A stretch of DNA of 64,000 nucleotides from Halosolutus halophilus. GTDB taxonomy: Archaea > Halobacteriota > Halobacteria > Halobacteriales > Natrialbaceae. Positions 43,300 through 52,691 of this stretch are shown piece by piece (position 1 is the stretch's first letter; every line of letters begins with the position of its first letter). Both the position numbers and the translations under genes were made by a program. The DNA lies in the NCBI RefSeq assembly GCF_022869805.1, contig NZ_CP094974.1, positions 2,852,001-2,916,000 on the forward strand, written 5' to 3'. The notes under the pieces were generated by a model that was given only the letters and a program-made list of their open reading frames with translations, did not search any database and was not told where the DNA came from.

Positions 43300-44268
43300 A
43301 TGGATATCGGCGTTCACACCCCGCCACTGGCGGACGAATCGCTCGAAGGCGCACTGGAGTACCTCTCGAACATCGGCGTCGACGCGATCGAACCGGGCGT
43401 CGGCGGCTATCCCGGCGACGACCACCTCGTCCGCGACGACTATCTCGACGACGAGGACGCCCAGGCGAACCTTCACGGCCTGCTCGACGAGTACGGGATG
43501 CACGTTAGCGCGCTCGCGACGCACAACAACCCGCTGCACCCGGACGACGATCGGGCCGACGAGGCCGACGCGGAACTTCGGGAGGCGATCGAACTCGCCG
43601 ACCAGCTCGACGTGAATACGGTCACCTGCTTCTCGGGACTGCCCGCCGGCGGTCCGGACGACGAGGTCCCGAACTGGATCACGGCCCCGTGGCCGCCGGA
43701 ACACGCCGAGGCCCACGAGTACCAGTGGGAGGTCGCGGTCGACTACTGGACCGACCTCGCGGCGTTCGCGGACGACCGCGGCGTCGATCTGGCGATCGAG
43801 ATGCACCCGAACATGCTGGTCTACGAGCCCCACGGGATGGCCCGGCTGCGCGAGGCGACCAACGAGCGCGTCGGCGCGAACTTCGACCCCTCACACCTCT
43901 ACTGGCAGGGCATCTCGATCACCGACGCGATCCGCTTTCTCGGCGAGCGCGACGCCATCCACCACTTCCACGCGAAGGACACCCGAATCTACGAGGAACA
44001 GGCCCGAGAGAAGGGGGTCCTCGACACGACCGCGTACGACGACGAACCGAACCGCTCGTGGCTGTTCCGATCGGTCGGCTACGGCCACGACGAGTCCCAC
44101 TGGAAGGACCTCGTCTCGACCCTGCGGATGGTCGGCTACGACGGCACGCTGAGCATCGAGCACGAGGACTCGCTGACCAGTTCCCGCGAGGGACTCGAGA
44201 AGGCCGTCGAACTGCTCGATCGGGCTCTGTTCCGGGAACAGCCCGGGGAAGCCTACTGGGCCGAGTAG
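43300..44268 (+). CDS. Sugar phosphate isomerase/epimerase-type TIM barrel
   Basis: The 322-residue protein belongs to the AP endonuclease 2/xylose-isomerase-like barrel: GVHTPPLADESLEGAL, DAIEPGVGGYPGDDHL, LAIEMHPNMLVYEP, GANFDPSHLYWQG, HFHAKDTRIY and LSIEHEDSL, which carry the metal-binding Glu, Asp, His and Glu. Homologues often act with Gfo/Idh enzymes in inositol or 3-keto-sugar catabolism. The start ATG 43300 follows AT-rich sequence (attgtacgatttt). Confidence 0.88.
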   Translation: MDIGVHTPPLADESLEGALEYLSNIGVDAIEPGVGGYPGDDHLVRDDYLDDEDAQANLHGLLDEYGMHVSALATHNNPLHPDDDRADEADAELREAIELADQLDVNTVTCFSGLPAGGPDDEVPNWITAPWPPEHAEAHEYQWEVAVDYWTDLAAFADDRGVDLAIEMHPNMLVYEPHGMARLREATNERVGANFDPSHLYWQGISITDAIRFLGERDAIHHFHAKDTRIYEEQAREKGVLDTTAYDDEPNRSWLFRSVGYGHDESHWKDLVSTLRMVGYDGTLSIEHEDSLTSSREGLEKAVELLDRALFREQPGEAYWAE

Positions 44269-44294
44269 GGAATACACGTCTTTCTCTCTGCCCG

Positions 44295-45593
44295 TCACGT
44301 CACCTCGTCGCCGACGTCTGCGTTCTCGTAGTCGCGATTCGTGAGAACCTCTCGAAGCTGCTCCGTGAACTCCCAGACGTCGACGAAGCGAGTGTACAGC
44401 GGTGCCGGACAGACTCGAACGATATTCGGCGGGCGGAAGTCGACGACGATGCCGCGCTCGCGGAGGGTTTCGCTGACACGTTCCGCCTCGGGGTGTTCGA
44501 TTGCCACGTGGCCGCCCCGCTCGTCCGGGGCCCGCGGTGTAGCGATCGAACAGTCCAGATCCGCGAGCCGGTCGTCGACGAGCGCGATGAGATACGAGGT
44601 CAGCGCGAGCGACTTGGCTCGAATCGCGTCGATACCGGCCTCGTCGACGAGCTCGAGCACCCCGGCGAGGGGCGCGGCACTGAACACCGGGACGGTCCCG
44701 ATCTGCCACGCCCCGGCCGAATCGGCGGGCGTGAACCGCTCGCGCAGTTCGAACTGGGTTTCCTTCTCGTGTCCCCACCACCCCGCCAGCGCCGGGGTCG
44801 TACCGAAGTGACGGTCGTTGACGTACAGTCCGGCGATCGCACCCGGTCCGGCGTTGAGGTACTTGTAGTGACACCAGACCGCGAAGTCGACGCCGACGTC
44901 CGAGAGGTCGTGCGGGACGACGCCGACCGAGTGTGCGAGGTCGAACCCGGCGAGTGCGTTCCGTTCGTGGGCCGCACTGGTGATGCGCTCGATATCGAGC
45001 AGTTGTCCGCTTCGATAGAGCACCGACGGCATGAACACGATGCCGACCTCGTGGTCGTCTACCGCGGCAACGATGTCAGCCTCCGCGATCGTGCGGCCGT
45101 CTCGGCTCTCGACGACGTGGAGGTGTTCGTCCGGATCGTACCCGCGCTGGCGCAACTGTGCACGGATCGCGTAGTGGTCGGTCGGGAAGTCGAGTTCGTT
45201 GACCAGAATCCCCGGCGGGCGGTCCCCTCGAGCGTCCAGAAACGTGCCGACGAGCGTGTGGATGTTGACCGTCGTGGAATTTGCGACGACCACCTCCTCG
45301 CCGTCGGCACCGACCAGCGGCGCGAGGTCGTCTCCGAGCGACTCGCCGTACCAGAACCAGGGCCGGCCCGCGTCCGTCCATCCCCTGATACCGAGCTCCC
45401 GCCACTCCTCGACCGCTCGCTCGAGTGCCTGCTCGGCCGCATCCGAGATCGGTCCCAGCGAGTTGCCGTCCAGATAGATGTCGTCCGGAACGTCGAACCG
45501 ATCTTGAAACCCCGAGAGCGGGTCGTCGGCGTCCCGACGGCGGGCGTACGCGACGCCGTCGTCGTGAGTTCGGTCCGGGTCGAAATCGTCCAT
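44295..45593 (-). CDS. kynU: Kynureninase
   Basis: The 432-residue protein matches KynU: IYLDGNSLGP, EWRELGIRGW, NSTTVNIHTLVGTFL, DFPTDHYAI, AGFDLAHSVGVVPHDL, and WCHYKYLNAGPGAIAGLYV with the PLP lysine. It hydrolyses L-kynurenine (or 3-hydroxykynurenine) to anthranilate (or 3-hydroxyanthranilate) and alanine. Tryptophan dioxygenase is not in the window. A divergent alpha/beta hydrolase lies 195 bases away and could supply kynurenine from its formyl ester. Confidence 0.92.
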   Translation of the reverse strand: MDDFDPDRTHDDGVAYARRRDADDPLSGFQDRFDVPDDIYLDGNSLGPISDAAEQALERAVEEWRELGIRGWTDAGRPWFWYGESLGDDLAPLVGADGEEVVVANSTTVNIHTLVGTFLDARGDRPPGILVNELDFPTDHYAIRAQLRQRGYDPDEHLHVVESRDGRTIAEADIVAAVDDHEVGIVFMPSVLYRSGQLLDIERITSAAHERNALAGFDLAHSVGVVPHDLSDVGVDFAVWCHYKYLNAGPGAIAGLYVNDRHFGTTPALAGWWGHEKETQFELRERFTPADSAGAWQIGTVPVFSAAPLAGVLELVDEAGIDAIRAKSLALTSYLIALVDDRLADLDCSIATPRAPDERGGHVAIEHPEAERVSETLRERGIVVDFRPPNIVRVCPAPLYTRFVDVWEFTEQLREVLTNRDYENADVGDEVT

Positions 45594-45788
45594 GGGGTAC
45601 GGTTGGACGGGTCCGACTGAAACGTTTCGACGTCCGCACGCTCACTGGTATCGTACTCACGGAACTCGTCCTTCCGTCCCCGTGGGGTTGCGGGGTGGTG
45701 GGCACCGACGACACGCGTCACTCGTCGCGCTCCGACTGCCTCGACACGATGGGAACCGCTAATTGGGAGTCGGTACGTGGAACGGCGT

Positions 45789-46754
45789 ATGGATCGAGAC
45801 GCAGCCGACGAACTGGACCCGCAGTTCGCCGACGTTCTCCGGGAGGGCCGGGTAGCCGACCTCCCTCCGTGGCACAGCATGTCCGTCGCCGAAGCGCGGC
45901 GCGTCGAAGACGAGGCGTTTTCGGCGGGAACCGGGCCACCCGTCGAGGAGGTCGTCGGCCGGCGTATCGACGGACCCGGCGGTGACCTTTCCCTGCGGAT
46001 CTACTGGCCCGAAACGCCGGCCGAGGCGACGAACGGTTCCCTGCCGGCGCTGGTCTTCTGTCACGGCGGCGGCTGGGTCCTCGGCACGCTCGATTCCGCC
46101 GACGACCTCTGCCGGGAGTTCGCGACGCGCGTCGGTTCGGTGGTGATTTCGGTCGACTACCGACTGGCACCCGAGCATCCGTTTCCCGCGGCCGTCGAAG
46201 ACGCCTGGGCCGCCCTCGAGTGGACGCGCGACAACGCCGATTCGATCGGCGTTGATCCCGATCGCCTGGGCGTCGCGGGGACCAGCGCCGGGGGCGGCCT
46301 CGCCGCCGCAGTCGCGCTCCGAGCGCGCGATCGAGACGTTTCGCTGGCTGCGCAGGTGCTCTGTTATCCGATCCTCGACCGCGATTTCGACGCTCGATCG
46401 TACCGCGAGCACGCCGACGCCGTGCTCCTCTCTCGCGCGGATATGGAGTGGTTCTGGGAGCAGTACCTCGCGGATCCCACCGACGCCGACGATCCGCTCG
46501 CAGCGCCGTTGCGCGCCGAGACGCTTGCAGGCTGTCCGCCCGCCGTGATCGCAACTGCCGGTCACGACGTACTCCGGTCCGAGGGAGTCGCGTACGCCGA
46601 CCGACTGGAAGCGGCCGGCGTCGAGACCCACCACTTCCACTATCCGTCGCTCGCGCACGGATTTCTGAGCCTCACCGACGACGTCGACCGCGCCGCGGTC
46701 GCGATAGACGAGATAACCACCGCGATCGGAGGGAACGGGTCGTCGTTGCTGTGA
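45789..46754 (+). CDS. Alpha/beta hydrolase, HSL/acetyl-esterase type
   Basis: The 321-residue protein has the oxyanion-hole motif CHGGGWVLG, then SVDYRLAPEHPFPAAVEDAWAALEW, the nucleophile GTSAGGG, an Asp region (TAGHDVL) and the terminal catalytic His (LAHGFL). These place it in the hormone-sensitive-lipase group. It may be a carboxylesterase, or, given the neighbouring kynureninase, an arylformamidase. Start ATG 45789 is preferred to a GTG four codons upstream. Confidence 0.88.
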   Translation: MDRDAADELDPQFADVLREGRVADLPPWHSMSVAEARRVEDEAFSAGTGPPVEEVVGRRIDGPGGDLSLRIYWPETPAEATNGSLPALVFCHGGGWVLGTLDSADDLCREFATRVGSVVISVDYRLAPEHPFPAAVEDAWAALEWTRDNADSIGVDPDRLGVAGTSAGGGLAAAVALRARDRDVSLAAQVLCYPILDRDFDARSYREHADAVLLSRADMEWFWEQYLADPTDADDPLAAPLRAETLAGCPPAVIATAGHDVLRSEGVAYADRLEAAGVETHHFHYPSLAHGFLSLTDDVDRAAVAIDEITTAIGGNGSSLL

Positions 46755-46835
46755 CGTTTCGGCTCTCGAGACGTCGGCATTTCCGCTTTCGAGACATATC
46801 CGGACACGAACTCGATCGTCGGGACGAAAACTTCT

Positions 46836-46851
46836 AACTATAGCTGTTGTG
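46836..46851. promoter_or_regulatory. Degenerate TACA-N5-TGTA-like operator at the distal oxidoreductase
   Basis: AACTATAGCTGTTGTG aligns with AACTACACCTGTTGTA of the importer operator at 13 of 16 positions, including CTGTTGT. It overlaps the TATA-like ctaactata, about 12-27 bases before ATG 46863, a position that would favour repression. Confidence 0.5.
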
Positions 46852-46862
46852 AACGAATACAC

Positions 46863-47981
46863 ATGACGCTCGAAGTCGGCGTACTCGGCTATCGGTTCAT
46901 GGGGAAAGCTCACGCAAACGCCCTCTCTCGGCTCCCGATGTTCTTCCCGGACGCCCCGGACGTCGAGCGGAGCGTGCTCGTCGGCCGCGACGAAGAGGCA
47001 CTGCGCGAGGCGGCGGATCGACTCGGGTTCGACTCGATCGCGACCGACTGGGAACCCGTCGTCGACGACGTCGACGTCTTCTACAATCTCGGGCCGAACC
47101 ACGTCCACGCCGAGCCCTCGATCGCCGCGCTCGAGGCCGGCACGCCGGTTTTCTGCGAGAAGCCGCTCGCGCCGACCCTCGAGGACGCCCGGCGGATGAC
47201 CGACGCCGCCCGCGACGCCGGCGTCACGAACGGTACTGCGTTCAACTACCGATTCGTCCCCGCGATCCGGTACGCGAAAGGGCTGCTCGACGACGGCGAA
47301 CTCGGGGAGATCCACCACGTCCGCGGGCGGTACCTCCAGGACTGGCTCGTCGATCCCGACGCCCCGTGGTCGTGGCGCAACGACGAGGTGATGGCCGGTT
47401 CCGGCGCGCTCGGCGACCTCGGCGCGCACACGGTCGACCTGCTTCGCTTCCTCGTCGGCGACGACGACCTCGCGGGCGAGATGGAGCGCGTGAGCGGCCA
47501 CTTACAGACCTTCGTCGATAAACGACCGGTGGAGGGCAGCGACGAAACTCGCCCCGTCACCGTCGACGACGCCTACTCCGCGCAGGTCGCGTTCGAAAAC
47601 GGCGCGATGGGAACCCTCGAGGCCTCGCGCTTCGCGAACGGCCACAAGAACGACCACACGATCGAGATCCACGGCTCGAAAGGCAGTCTCAGGTTCTCGC
47701 TCGAACGCCTGAACGAACTCGAACTCCTGCGGGAGGGTGATCGAGGCTACGAGACGATCCTCGTCACGGACGCGGACGACCCCTACGTCGACCACTGGTG
47801 GCCGCCGGGCCACGTCATCGGCTGGGAGCACACCTTCGTCCACGAGAACTACGAGTTCCTGAGCGCGGTCGCCGCCGAGGAGGACTTCGCGCCGAGCTTC
47901 GAAGACGGTCTCGACGCCCAGCGCGTACTCGCGGCGATCGAGGAGAGCGACGAGCGCGGCGAGTGGGTCTCGATCGAGTAG
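46863..47981 (+). CDS. Gfo/Idh/MocA-family oxidoreductase (second)
   Basis: The 372-residue protein has VGVLGYRFMGKAHANAL (Rossmann), FCEKPLAPTLEDARRM and a dimer domain with NDEVMAGSGALGDLGAHTVDLLRFL. The family's usual catalytic Asp/His pair is present in GDLGAHTVDL. It differs from the first oxidoreductase in length and surface loops, so the two are not recent duplicates. The distal operator suggests that it belongs to the same sugar regulon. Confidence 0.9.
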   Translation: MTLEVGVLGYRFMGKAHANALSRLPMFFPDAPDVERSVLVGRDEEALREAADRLGFDSIATDWEPVVDDVDVFYNLGPNHVHAEPSIAALEAGTPVFCEKPLAPTLEDARRMTDAARDAGVTNGTAFNYRFVPAIRYAKGLLDDGELGEIHHVRGRYLQDWLVDPDAPWSWRNDEVMAGSGALGDLGAHTVDLLRFLVGDDDLAGEMERVSGHLQTFVDKRPVEGSDETRPVTVDDAYSAQVAFENGAMGTLEASRFANGHKNDHTIEIHGSKGSLRFSLERLNELELLREGDRGYETILVTDADDPYVDHWWPPGHVIGWEHTFVHENYEFLSAVAAEEDFAPSFEDGLDAQRVLAAIEESDERGEWVSIE

Positions 47982-48088
47982 CGACCGGTTCGATCCGACC
48001 GCGTCGAGGCCGATTCTCCCTGATTTCTCTGCTTCGGATCGGTTTCGTCGTGCAATACGCGGTCATCTCACTGGCAACGCTCAGCGCA

Positions 48089-49180
48089 TCACTCGGAGAG
48101 GAGCGTGCTCGCGAGGACGGGGAATCGCCGGTGGGAAAAATGTACCGCGAGCACGACGACGATCGGGCCGAGAAACAGGCCGTACCAGCCGAACGCCAGC
48201 GTCCCGAGGAAGTACCCGAGGAGGACGAGCCCCATGTGAATCCCGCTTCGTGCGGAGAGTAACGACCGGGCGAAGAAGTCAGGTACGGTGTCGACGACGG
48301 TGAACGAGAGGAGGAAAAACACGATCGGCTGCCAGAGCGGCGTGGGGGTCGCAAGCGACAGGACGAAGAGGTACAGCCCGTACGGCACGTAGACGATTTT
48401 CATTCCGACGGCCGGGATCAGCGTCCCGATACCGATCAGAAAGGCGAGCAACACCGGCGTGGCGACGACCTGGCCGCCCGACGCGAACAGGTTCAGCGCC
48501 ACGTAGGTACCGGCGGCGATGACGGCCGCCACCCCGACGATTGCGAGGTTGCCGACGAAAATCGTCTCGAGGTCGTCGTCGACGGCCTCGAGGAACGAGA
48601 CGATATTCTCGTCGTGGTCGACGCTCCGTGAGAACCACCGTCGAAGCTTCGAGTCGTCTCGCAGCAGGTAAAAGAGGAACGTGATCATGAGGAAGAACCG
48701 CACGAGGATCCCGAAGACGGATCCGGCGATCGACGAGAGCGGGCCGAGAGCGCCCGGAAGCCCCTGTTGGAGCGCAGCGGCGATCGATTGGCCAGTGTCC
48801 GAGGCGAGCGCCTCCCGAAAGCGGTCCACGTCCCCCTCGCGAGCCACCGAGAGGTACGGATCGAGGGCCGACCGGTAGGTCTCGAGGTCGCTCGCGGCGA
48901 GGAACTGGTCGAGTTCGCGAAGCGCCACGAGCCCCGCGTAGCCGACGACGGCCATCATCGGGAGAACGACGAGCAGGATCGTGATCGAGGCCGTGACGTT
49001 CGGATGGCCGACGCGACGATCGAGCAGGCGGTTGAGTGGACGGGTAGCGTAGTAGAGGAAGATCGCGAAGAGCAGGGTCCCGAGGTAGCTGTAGAGGGCG
49101 AATCCGATCGCGACGGCAATGGCCAGACCGAGACCTGTCCAGATGGCACGGCGGCCGTTCCACCCGTGGAACGCGCACAT
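48089..49180 (-). CDS. AI-2E/PerM-family permease (second)
   Basis: The 363-residue protein has the same layout as the first PerM-type permease at 10971: paired N-terminal helices, a soluble middle of about 90 residues, then clustered helices. It has LIPAVGMKIVYVPYGLYLFVL and the end LGTLAFGWYGLFLGPIVVVLAVHF. The substrate is unknown. ATG 49180 begins MCAFHGWNGRRAIW; upstream in-frame residues look spurious. Confidence 0.85.
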   Translation of the reverse strand: MCAFHGWNGRRAIWTGLGLAIAVAIGFALYSYLGTLLFAIFLYYATRPLNRLLDRRVGHPNVTASITILLVVLPMMAVVGYAGLVALRELDQFLAASDLETYRSALDPYLSVAREGDVDRFREALASDTGQSIAAALQQGLPGALGPLSSIAGSVFGILVRFFLMITFLFYLLRDDSKLRRWFSRSVDHDENIVSFLEAVDDDLETIFVGNLAIVGVAAVIAAGTYVALNLFASGGQVVATPVLLAFLIGIGTLIPAVGMKIVYVPYGLYLFVLSLATPTPLWQPIVFFLLSFTVVDTVPDFFARSLLSARSGIHMGLVLLGYFLGTLAFGWYGLFLGPIVVVLAVHFSHRRFPVLASTLLSE

Positions 49181-49329
49181 GGTCCGTAAACGAGGGCGCG
49201 CAGCAAAAGCGACCGGCGTGACACTGCACGCAGTTGCAGGGGCCTTCGGGTGCACGTCACGAGCGCGGGGTTCTGCTACGCCCAGCGTCGCCGTACCCAG
49301 GTTCACGCAGTCGCGTCGGCCGGCGTCGC

Positions 49330-49578
49330 TCACCCGGATTCGACGCGGACGACGTTGTGGATCTCGTCGTAGCGGACGCTCCCTTCGTCGAGCGGCTGTC
49401 CGTCGAGTTCGAGGTAGCCGGGTTCGATCCCCGTCACTGTTCCGCTGTGTTCGGGATCGTCCGCCCCCGTTCGATCGGCCTCCCAGACCTGGACCTCGTC
49501 ACCGACCTCGACGTGTTCGGCGACGAGTTCGGCGATCTGTTGCTCGTCCAGATGCGGTGGTATCGTGAGTTCGGTCAT
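49330..49578 (-). CDS. Small acidic beta-rich haloarchaeal protein
   Basis: The 82-residue protein has a helix PPHLDEQQIAELVAEHV and then strands VGDEVQVWEAD, GTVTGIEPGYLELDG and VRYDEIHNVVRV. It looks like a small SH3- or OB-type barrel. No family is recognised. It lies 149 bases upstream of the AI-2E gene on the same strand. Confidence 0.7.
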   Translation of the reverse strand: MTELTIPPHLDEQQIAELVAEHVEVGDEVQVWEADRTGADDPEHSGTVTGIEPGYLELDGQPLDEGSVRYDEIHNVVRVESG

Positions 49579-49791
49579 CCGTAGCGTCCGGACGTCGACC
49601 GCCACGCCATTAGGGATAGTGCTGGCAATCGCGACCCTCGTGGTGATCGTCCCCGCGTGAGCGCGGGAGGTGCACGGCGGGAGCACAAACAGCGAGTGAT
49701 CGGCGCGCGAAAACCACACTGATCCCCCGATCGTCGCCGCCCGTCCTCCCGTTCACGACGGTTTTTGTGGGAGAACGCCCAATGGAGGCCC

Positions 49792-51024
49792 ATGAAAATC
49801 ATCAAGGATAGCGTCCACGACCACATCCAGGTCGAGGGTGTGGCACGGGACCTCATCGATACGCCGGCCGTCCAGCGACTCCGGCGGATCAGCCAGCTGG
49901 GGACCGTCTCGCTCGTCTACCCCTCTGCCAACCACACCCGCTTCGAGCACAGCCTCGGCGTCTATCACCTCGCGTGTGCGGGCCTCGAGCAGCTCGGTAT
50001 CGAGGGAACACAGGCCGAGCGCGTCCACGCGGCCGCGCTCCTGCACGACGTGGGCCACGGCCCGTTCAGTCACAACCTCGAGTCGCTGACCCACCGCCGG
50101 ACGGGCCGCTACCACGACGACGTCCACGACCTCCTCGACGAAGGGCAGGTCGGCGACGTCCTGCGGAATCACGACCTCGATCCCGACGCGGTCGCCGACC
50201 TCGTCGCGGGCGATGGCCGGTTCGGGCAACTGGTCTCCGGCGAACTCGACGTCGATCGGATGGACTACCTCGTCCGGGACGCCCACCACACTGGCGTTCC
50301 GTACGGAACGATCGACACGGGCCGGCTGGTCCGGGAACTGACGTTCGCCGACGGCGAACTCGTCCTCGACGAGGGAAACGTCCAGACCGCCGAGAGCCTG
50401 CTGGTCGCCCGGGCGCTGATGAATCCGACCGTCTACAGCCACAGCGTCGCCCGGATCAGCAAGGCGATGCTCCGTCGCGCGGCCGAACGGCTGCTCGAGG
50501 CCCCCGACGCCGACGTCGACGCCGCCACCCTCCAGCGGATGGACGATCACGACCTGATCGTCGCGCTCCGATCGTGTGACGAGACGGGCGAGTTCTCGCG
50601 ACGGCTCGACCAGCGGGACCTGTTCAAGCGGGCGGTGTGGGCCGAGATGGACGACGTGCCGGGCGGGATCATCGAGGCCGACCACGAGGCGATACGGGCG
50701 TTCGAGCGCGACATCGCGAGCGAGGCAGCCGTCGATCCCGAGGCGGTGATCCTCGACGTTCCGAGTCGACCGTCGATGACGGAGTCGACGTCGCGCGTGA
50801 TGGTCAACGGCGAGATTCGGCCCCTCGAACACCAGTCGCCGCTGGTCGGGGCGCTCCGGGCCGCCCAGTACTCGCAGTGGCGGCTGGGCGTCTACTCGCC
50901 GGCCGAGGTGCGCGATCGGGTCGGCCGGGCCGCCGTCTCCGTGCTCGGTCTCGACATCGAGGGGGCGCTGGTGAGCGAGGTCCGGGACGGGCTGGACGCG
51001 ACGCTGGACCAGTTCGTCGAGTGA
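49792..51024 (+). CDS. HD-domain phosphohydrolase (dGTPase/SAMHD1-like)
   Basis: The 410-residue protein starts MKIIKDSVHDHIQVEG and shows the HD motif set: HTRFEHSLGVYHLA, LLHDVGHGPFSH and DVDRMDYLVRDAHHTG. These match archaeal and bacterial HD proteins related to dNTP triphosphohydrolases, so dNTP-pool control is a reasonable but unproven role. The ATG is preceded by GGAGG (49784-49788), one of few strong Shine-Dalgarno sequences in the window. Confidence 0.88.
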   Translation: MKIIKDSVHDHIQVEGVARDLIDTPAVQRLRRISQLGTVSLVYPSANHTRFEHSLGVYHLACAGLEQLGIEGTQAERVHAAALLHDVGHGPFSHNLESLTHRRTGRYHDDVHDLLDEGQVGDVLRNHDLDPDAVADLVAGDGRFGQLVSGELDVDRMDYLVRDAHHTGVPYGTIDTGRLVRELTFADGELVLDEGNVQTAESLLVARALMNPTVYSHSVARISKAMLRRAAERLLEAPDADVDAATLQRMDDHDLIVALRSCDETGEFSRRLDQRDLFKRAVWAEMDDVPGGIIEADHEAIRAFERDIASEAAVDPEAVILDVPSRPSMTESTSRVMVNGEIRPLEHQSPLVGALRAAQYSQWRLGVYSPAEVRDRVGRAAVSVLGLDIEGALVSEVRDGLDATLDQFVE

Positions 51025-51074
51025 TCGGCGGCGGGCGACCGCGTCCGCCGATCGGCTCCGGTCACGCGTCGCGG

Positions 51075-51374
51075 TCAGTCCTCCGCCCAGTAGTAGAGTT
51101 CCTCGCGCGGAGCACCGCAGTCCGGACACTCGGGGGGTAACTCGTCCTCGATCCGGCCCAGTTCGCCGCACTCCCAGCACCGCCACATAACGTAGTCCTT
51201 CCCGGTGATGTCTCGAGCCTCGCCGATGGTCTTCTCGGGGGACGCGTCGGGCGCGAGCACGTAGAACCCGTCGTCGTCGACGCCGCGGACGGTGCCGAGT
51301 TCCGTTCCGTCGTCGTCGTAGACCGTCTGGCCAACCGTGACGCCAGCAAACAGGTGGTCGTCCCGTTGACTCAT
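51075..51374 (-). CDS. Rubredoxin-like zinc-ribbon protein
   Basis: The 99-residue protein has an N-terminal PRC-barrel-like segment (VTVGQTVYDDDGTELGTVRGVD) and a C-terminal CWECGELG...CPDCGAPREELYYWAED. The two CxxC pairs and aromatic tail resemble rubrerythrin-type rubredoxin domains, so zinc or iron binding is expected. It converges with the HD gene. The role is unknown. Confidence 0.78.
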   Translation of the reverse strand: MSQRDDHLFAGVTVGQTVYDDDGTELGTVRGVDDDGFYVLAPDASPEKTIGEARDITGKDYVMWRCWECGELGRIEDELPPECPDCGAPREELYYWAED

Positions 51375-51575
51375 ACTCGAATGTGTGGTATGGTCACGCA
51401 TAGTCGTTACCCACGGCTCTCCTCCCGCGACAGGTCAGTCCGTGAATGCGAACGCCGGGCCCGTTCTCGATCGGCCGGTTGGCGCAGCGGTTCTCGGACA
51501 ATCGATTCGGGGTCGATCCCGCGACCGACGATCCGACCCCGAACCGTTGAAGGGACTCCCCACGAACACTCCTCC

Positions 51576-52598
51576 ATGGAACGAACGGGGACGATACTGC
51601 GAGGGCGGGACTTCGACCCCGTCGAAGGACGACTCGTCGTGGACGACGACGGCCGAATCGAGGCCATCGAGGAGGAGTCGGTCGACGGCACCGACGTCAT
51701 CGTCCCGGCGTTCGTCAACGCTCACACCCACATCGGCGACTCGATCGCCAAGGAAGCCGGCGGCGGACTCTCCCTCGAGGACCTGGTCGCTCCGCCGGAC
51801 GGGTTGAAACACCGGCTGCTCCGGGCGGCCTCCCGCGAGGAACTGGTCACCGGGATGCGCCGCTCGCTCCGGTTCATGCAACGCGGCGGGACGGCAGCCT
51901 GCCTCGATTTCCGCGAGGGTGACGTCGTCGGCGTCCGGATGCTCGAGGAGGCCGCCGACGGCCTCGACGTCGAGGCGCTCGCGTTCGCCCGGGGTTCGAT
52001 CGACGCCATGCACGAGGGGGCCGGCTTCGGTGCGAGCGGTGCCAACGACGACAGGTTCGATCGGGAACGGGCGGCGACTCGGGAGGCAGGAAAGCCGTTC
52101 GGGATCCACGCCGGCGAGGTCGATTCGAGCGACGTCGATCCGGCGCTGGACCTCGAACCGGACTTCCTGGTGCACGTGGTCCATCCCGAGCCGGATCACC
52201 TGGACCGGGTGGCCGAGCAGGACGTCCCGATCGTCGTCTGTCCCCGATCGAACCTCGTGACCGACGTCGGCTTCCCACCCGTCGACGAACTCGCCGAGCG
52301 GACGACGCTCGCGCTCGGTACGGACAACGTGATGCTCAACTCGCCGTCGATGTTCCGGGAGATGGAGTTCGTCGCGAAGTGTTCCGACCTGCCGGCCGAG
52401 GAAATCCTCCGGATGGCCACGATCAACGGTGCCGAACTCGCGAACCTCGAGTACGGCGTTCTCGAACCGGGACGCGAGGCCGAATTCCTGGTTCTCGACG
52501 GGGACTCGGACAACCTCGCCGGGGCACGGGACCCGGTCCGGGCCGTCGTCCGGCGTGCCGGCGTCGACGACGTCAGCGAGGTCGTGTTCGGGGGCTGA
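51576..52598 (+). CDS. Amidohydrolase superfamily (cytosine-deaminase/chlorohydrolase-like)
   Basis: The 340-residue protein carries the amidohydrolase ligands: AFVNAHTHIGDS (HxH), FGIHAGEVDS (His), VVHPEPDH and LALGTDNVML (Asp). A C-terminal beta strand returns to the small sandwich (GREAEFLVLDGD). The arrangement fits aminohydrolases such as guanine or S-adenosylhomocysteine deaminases; the substrate is not evident. Start ATG 51576 lies right after a short G-rich region. Confidence 0.87.
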   Translation: MERTGTILRGRDFDPVEGRLVVDDDGRIEAIEEESVDGTDVIVPAFVNAHTHIGDSIAKEAGGGLSLEDLVAPPDGLKHRLLRAASREELVTGMRRSLRFMQRGGTAACLDFREGDVVGVRMLEEAADGLDVEALAFARGSIDAMHEGAGFGASGANDDRFDRERAATREAGKPFGIHAGEVDSSDVDPALDLEPDFLVHVVHPEPDHLDRVAEQDVPIVVCPRSNLVTDVGFPPVDELAERTTLALGTDNVMLNSPSMFREMEFVAKCSDLPAEEILRMATINGAELANLEYGVLEPGREAEFLVLDGDSDNLAGARDPVRAVVRRAGVDDVSEVVFGG

Positions 52599-52691
52599 CG
52601 GGGTGGTACTCGGCCCGCCCGGACCTATCGTCGCTGCTACACGTTCACGTAACGTTATGCCCGTGGGTGCGGTATGATATCTAGTAACAAG

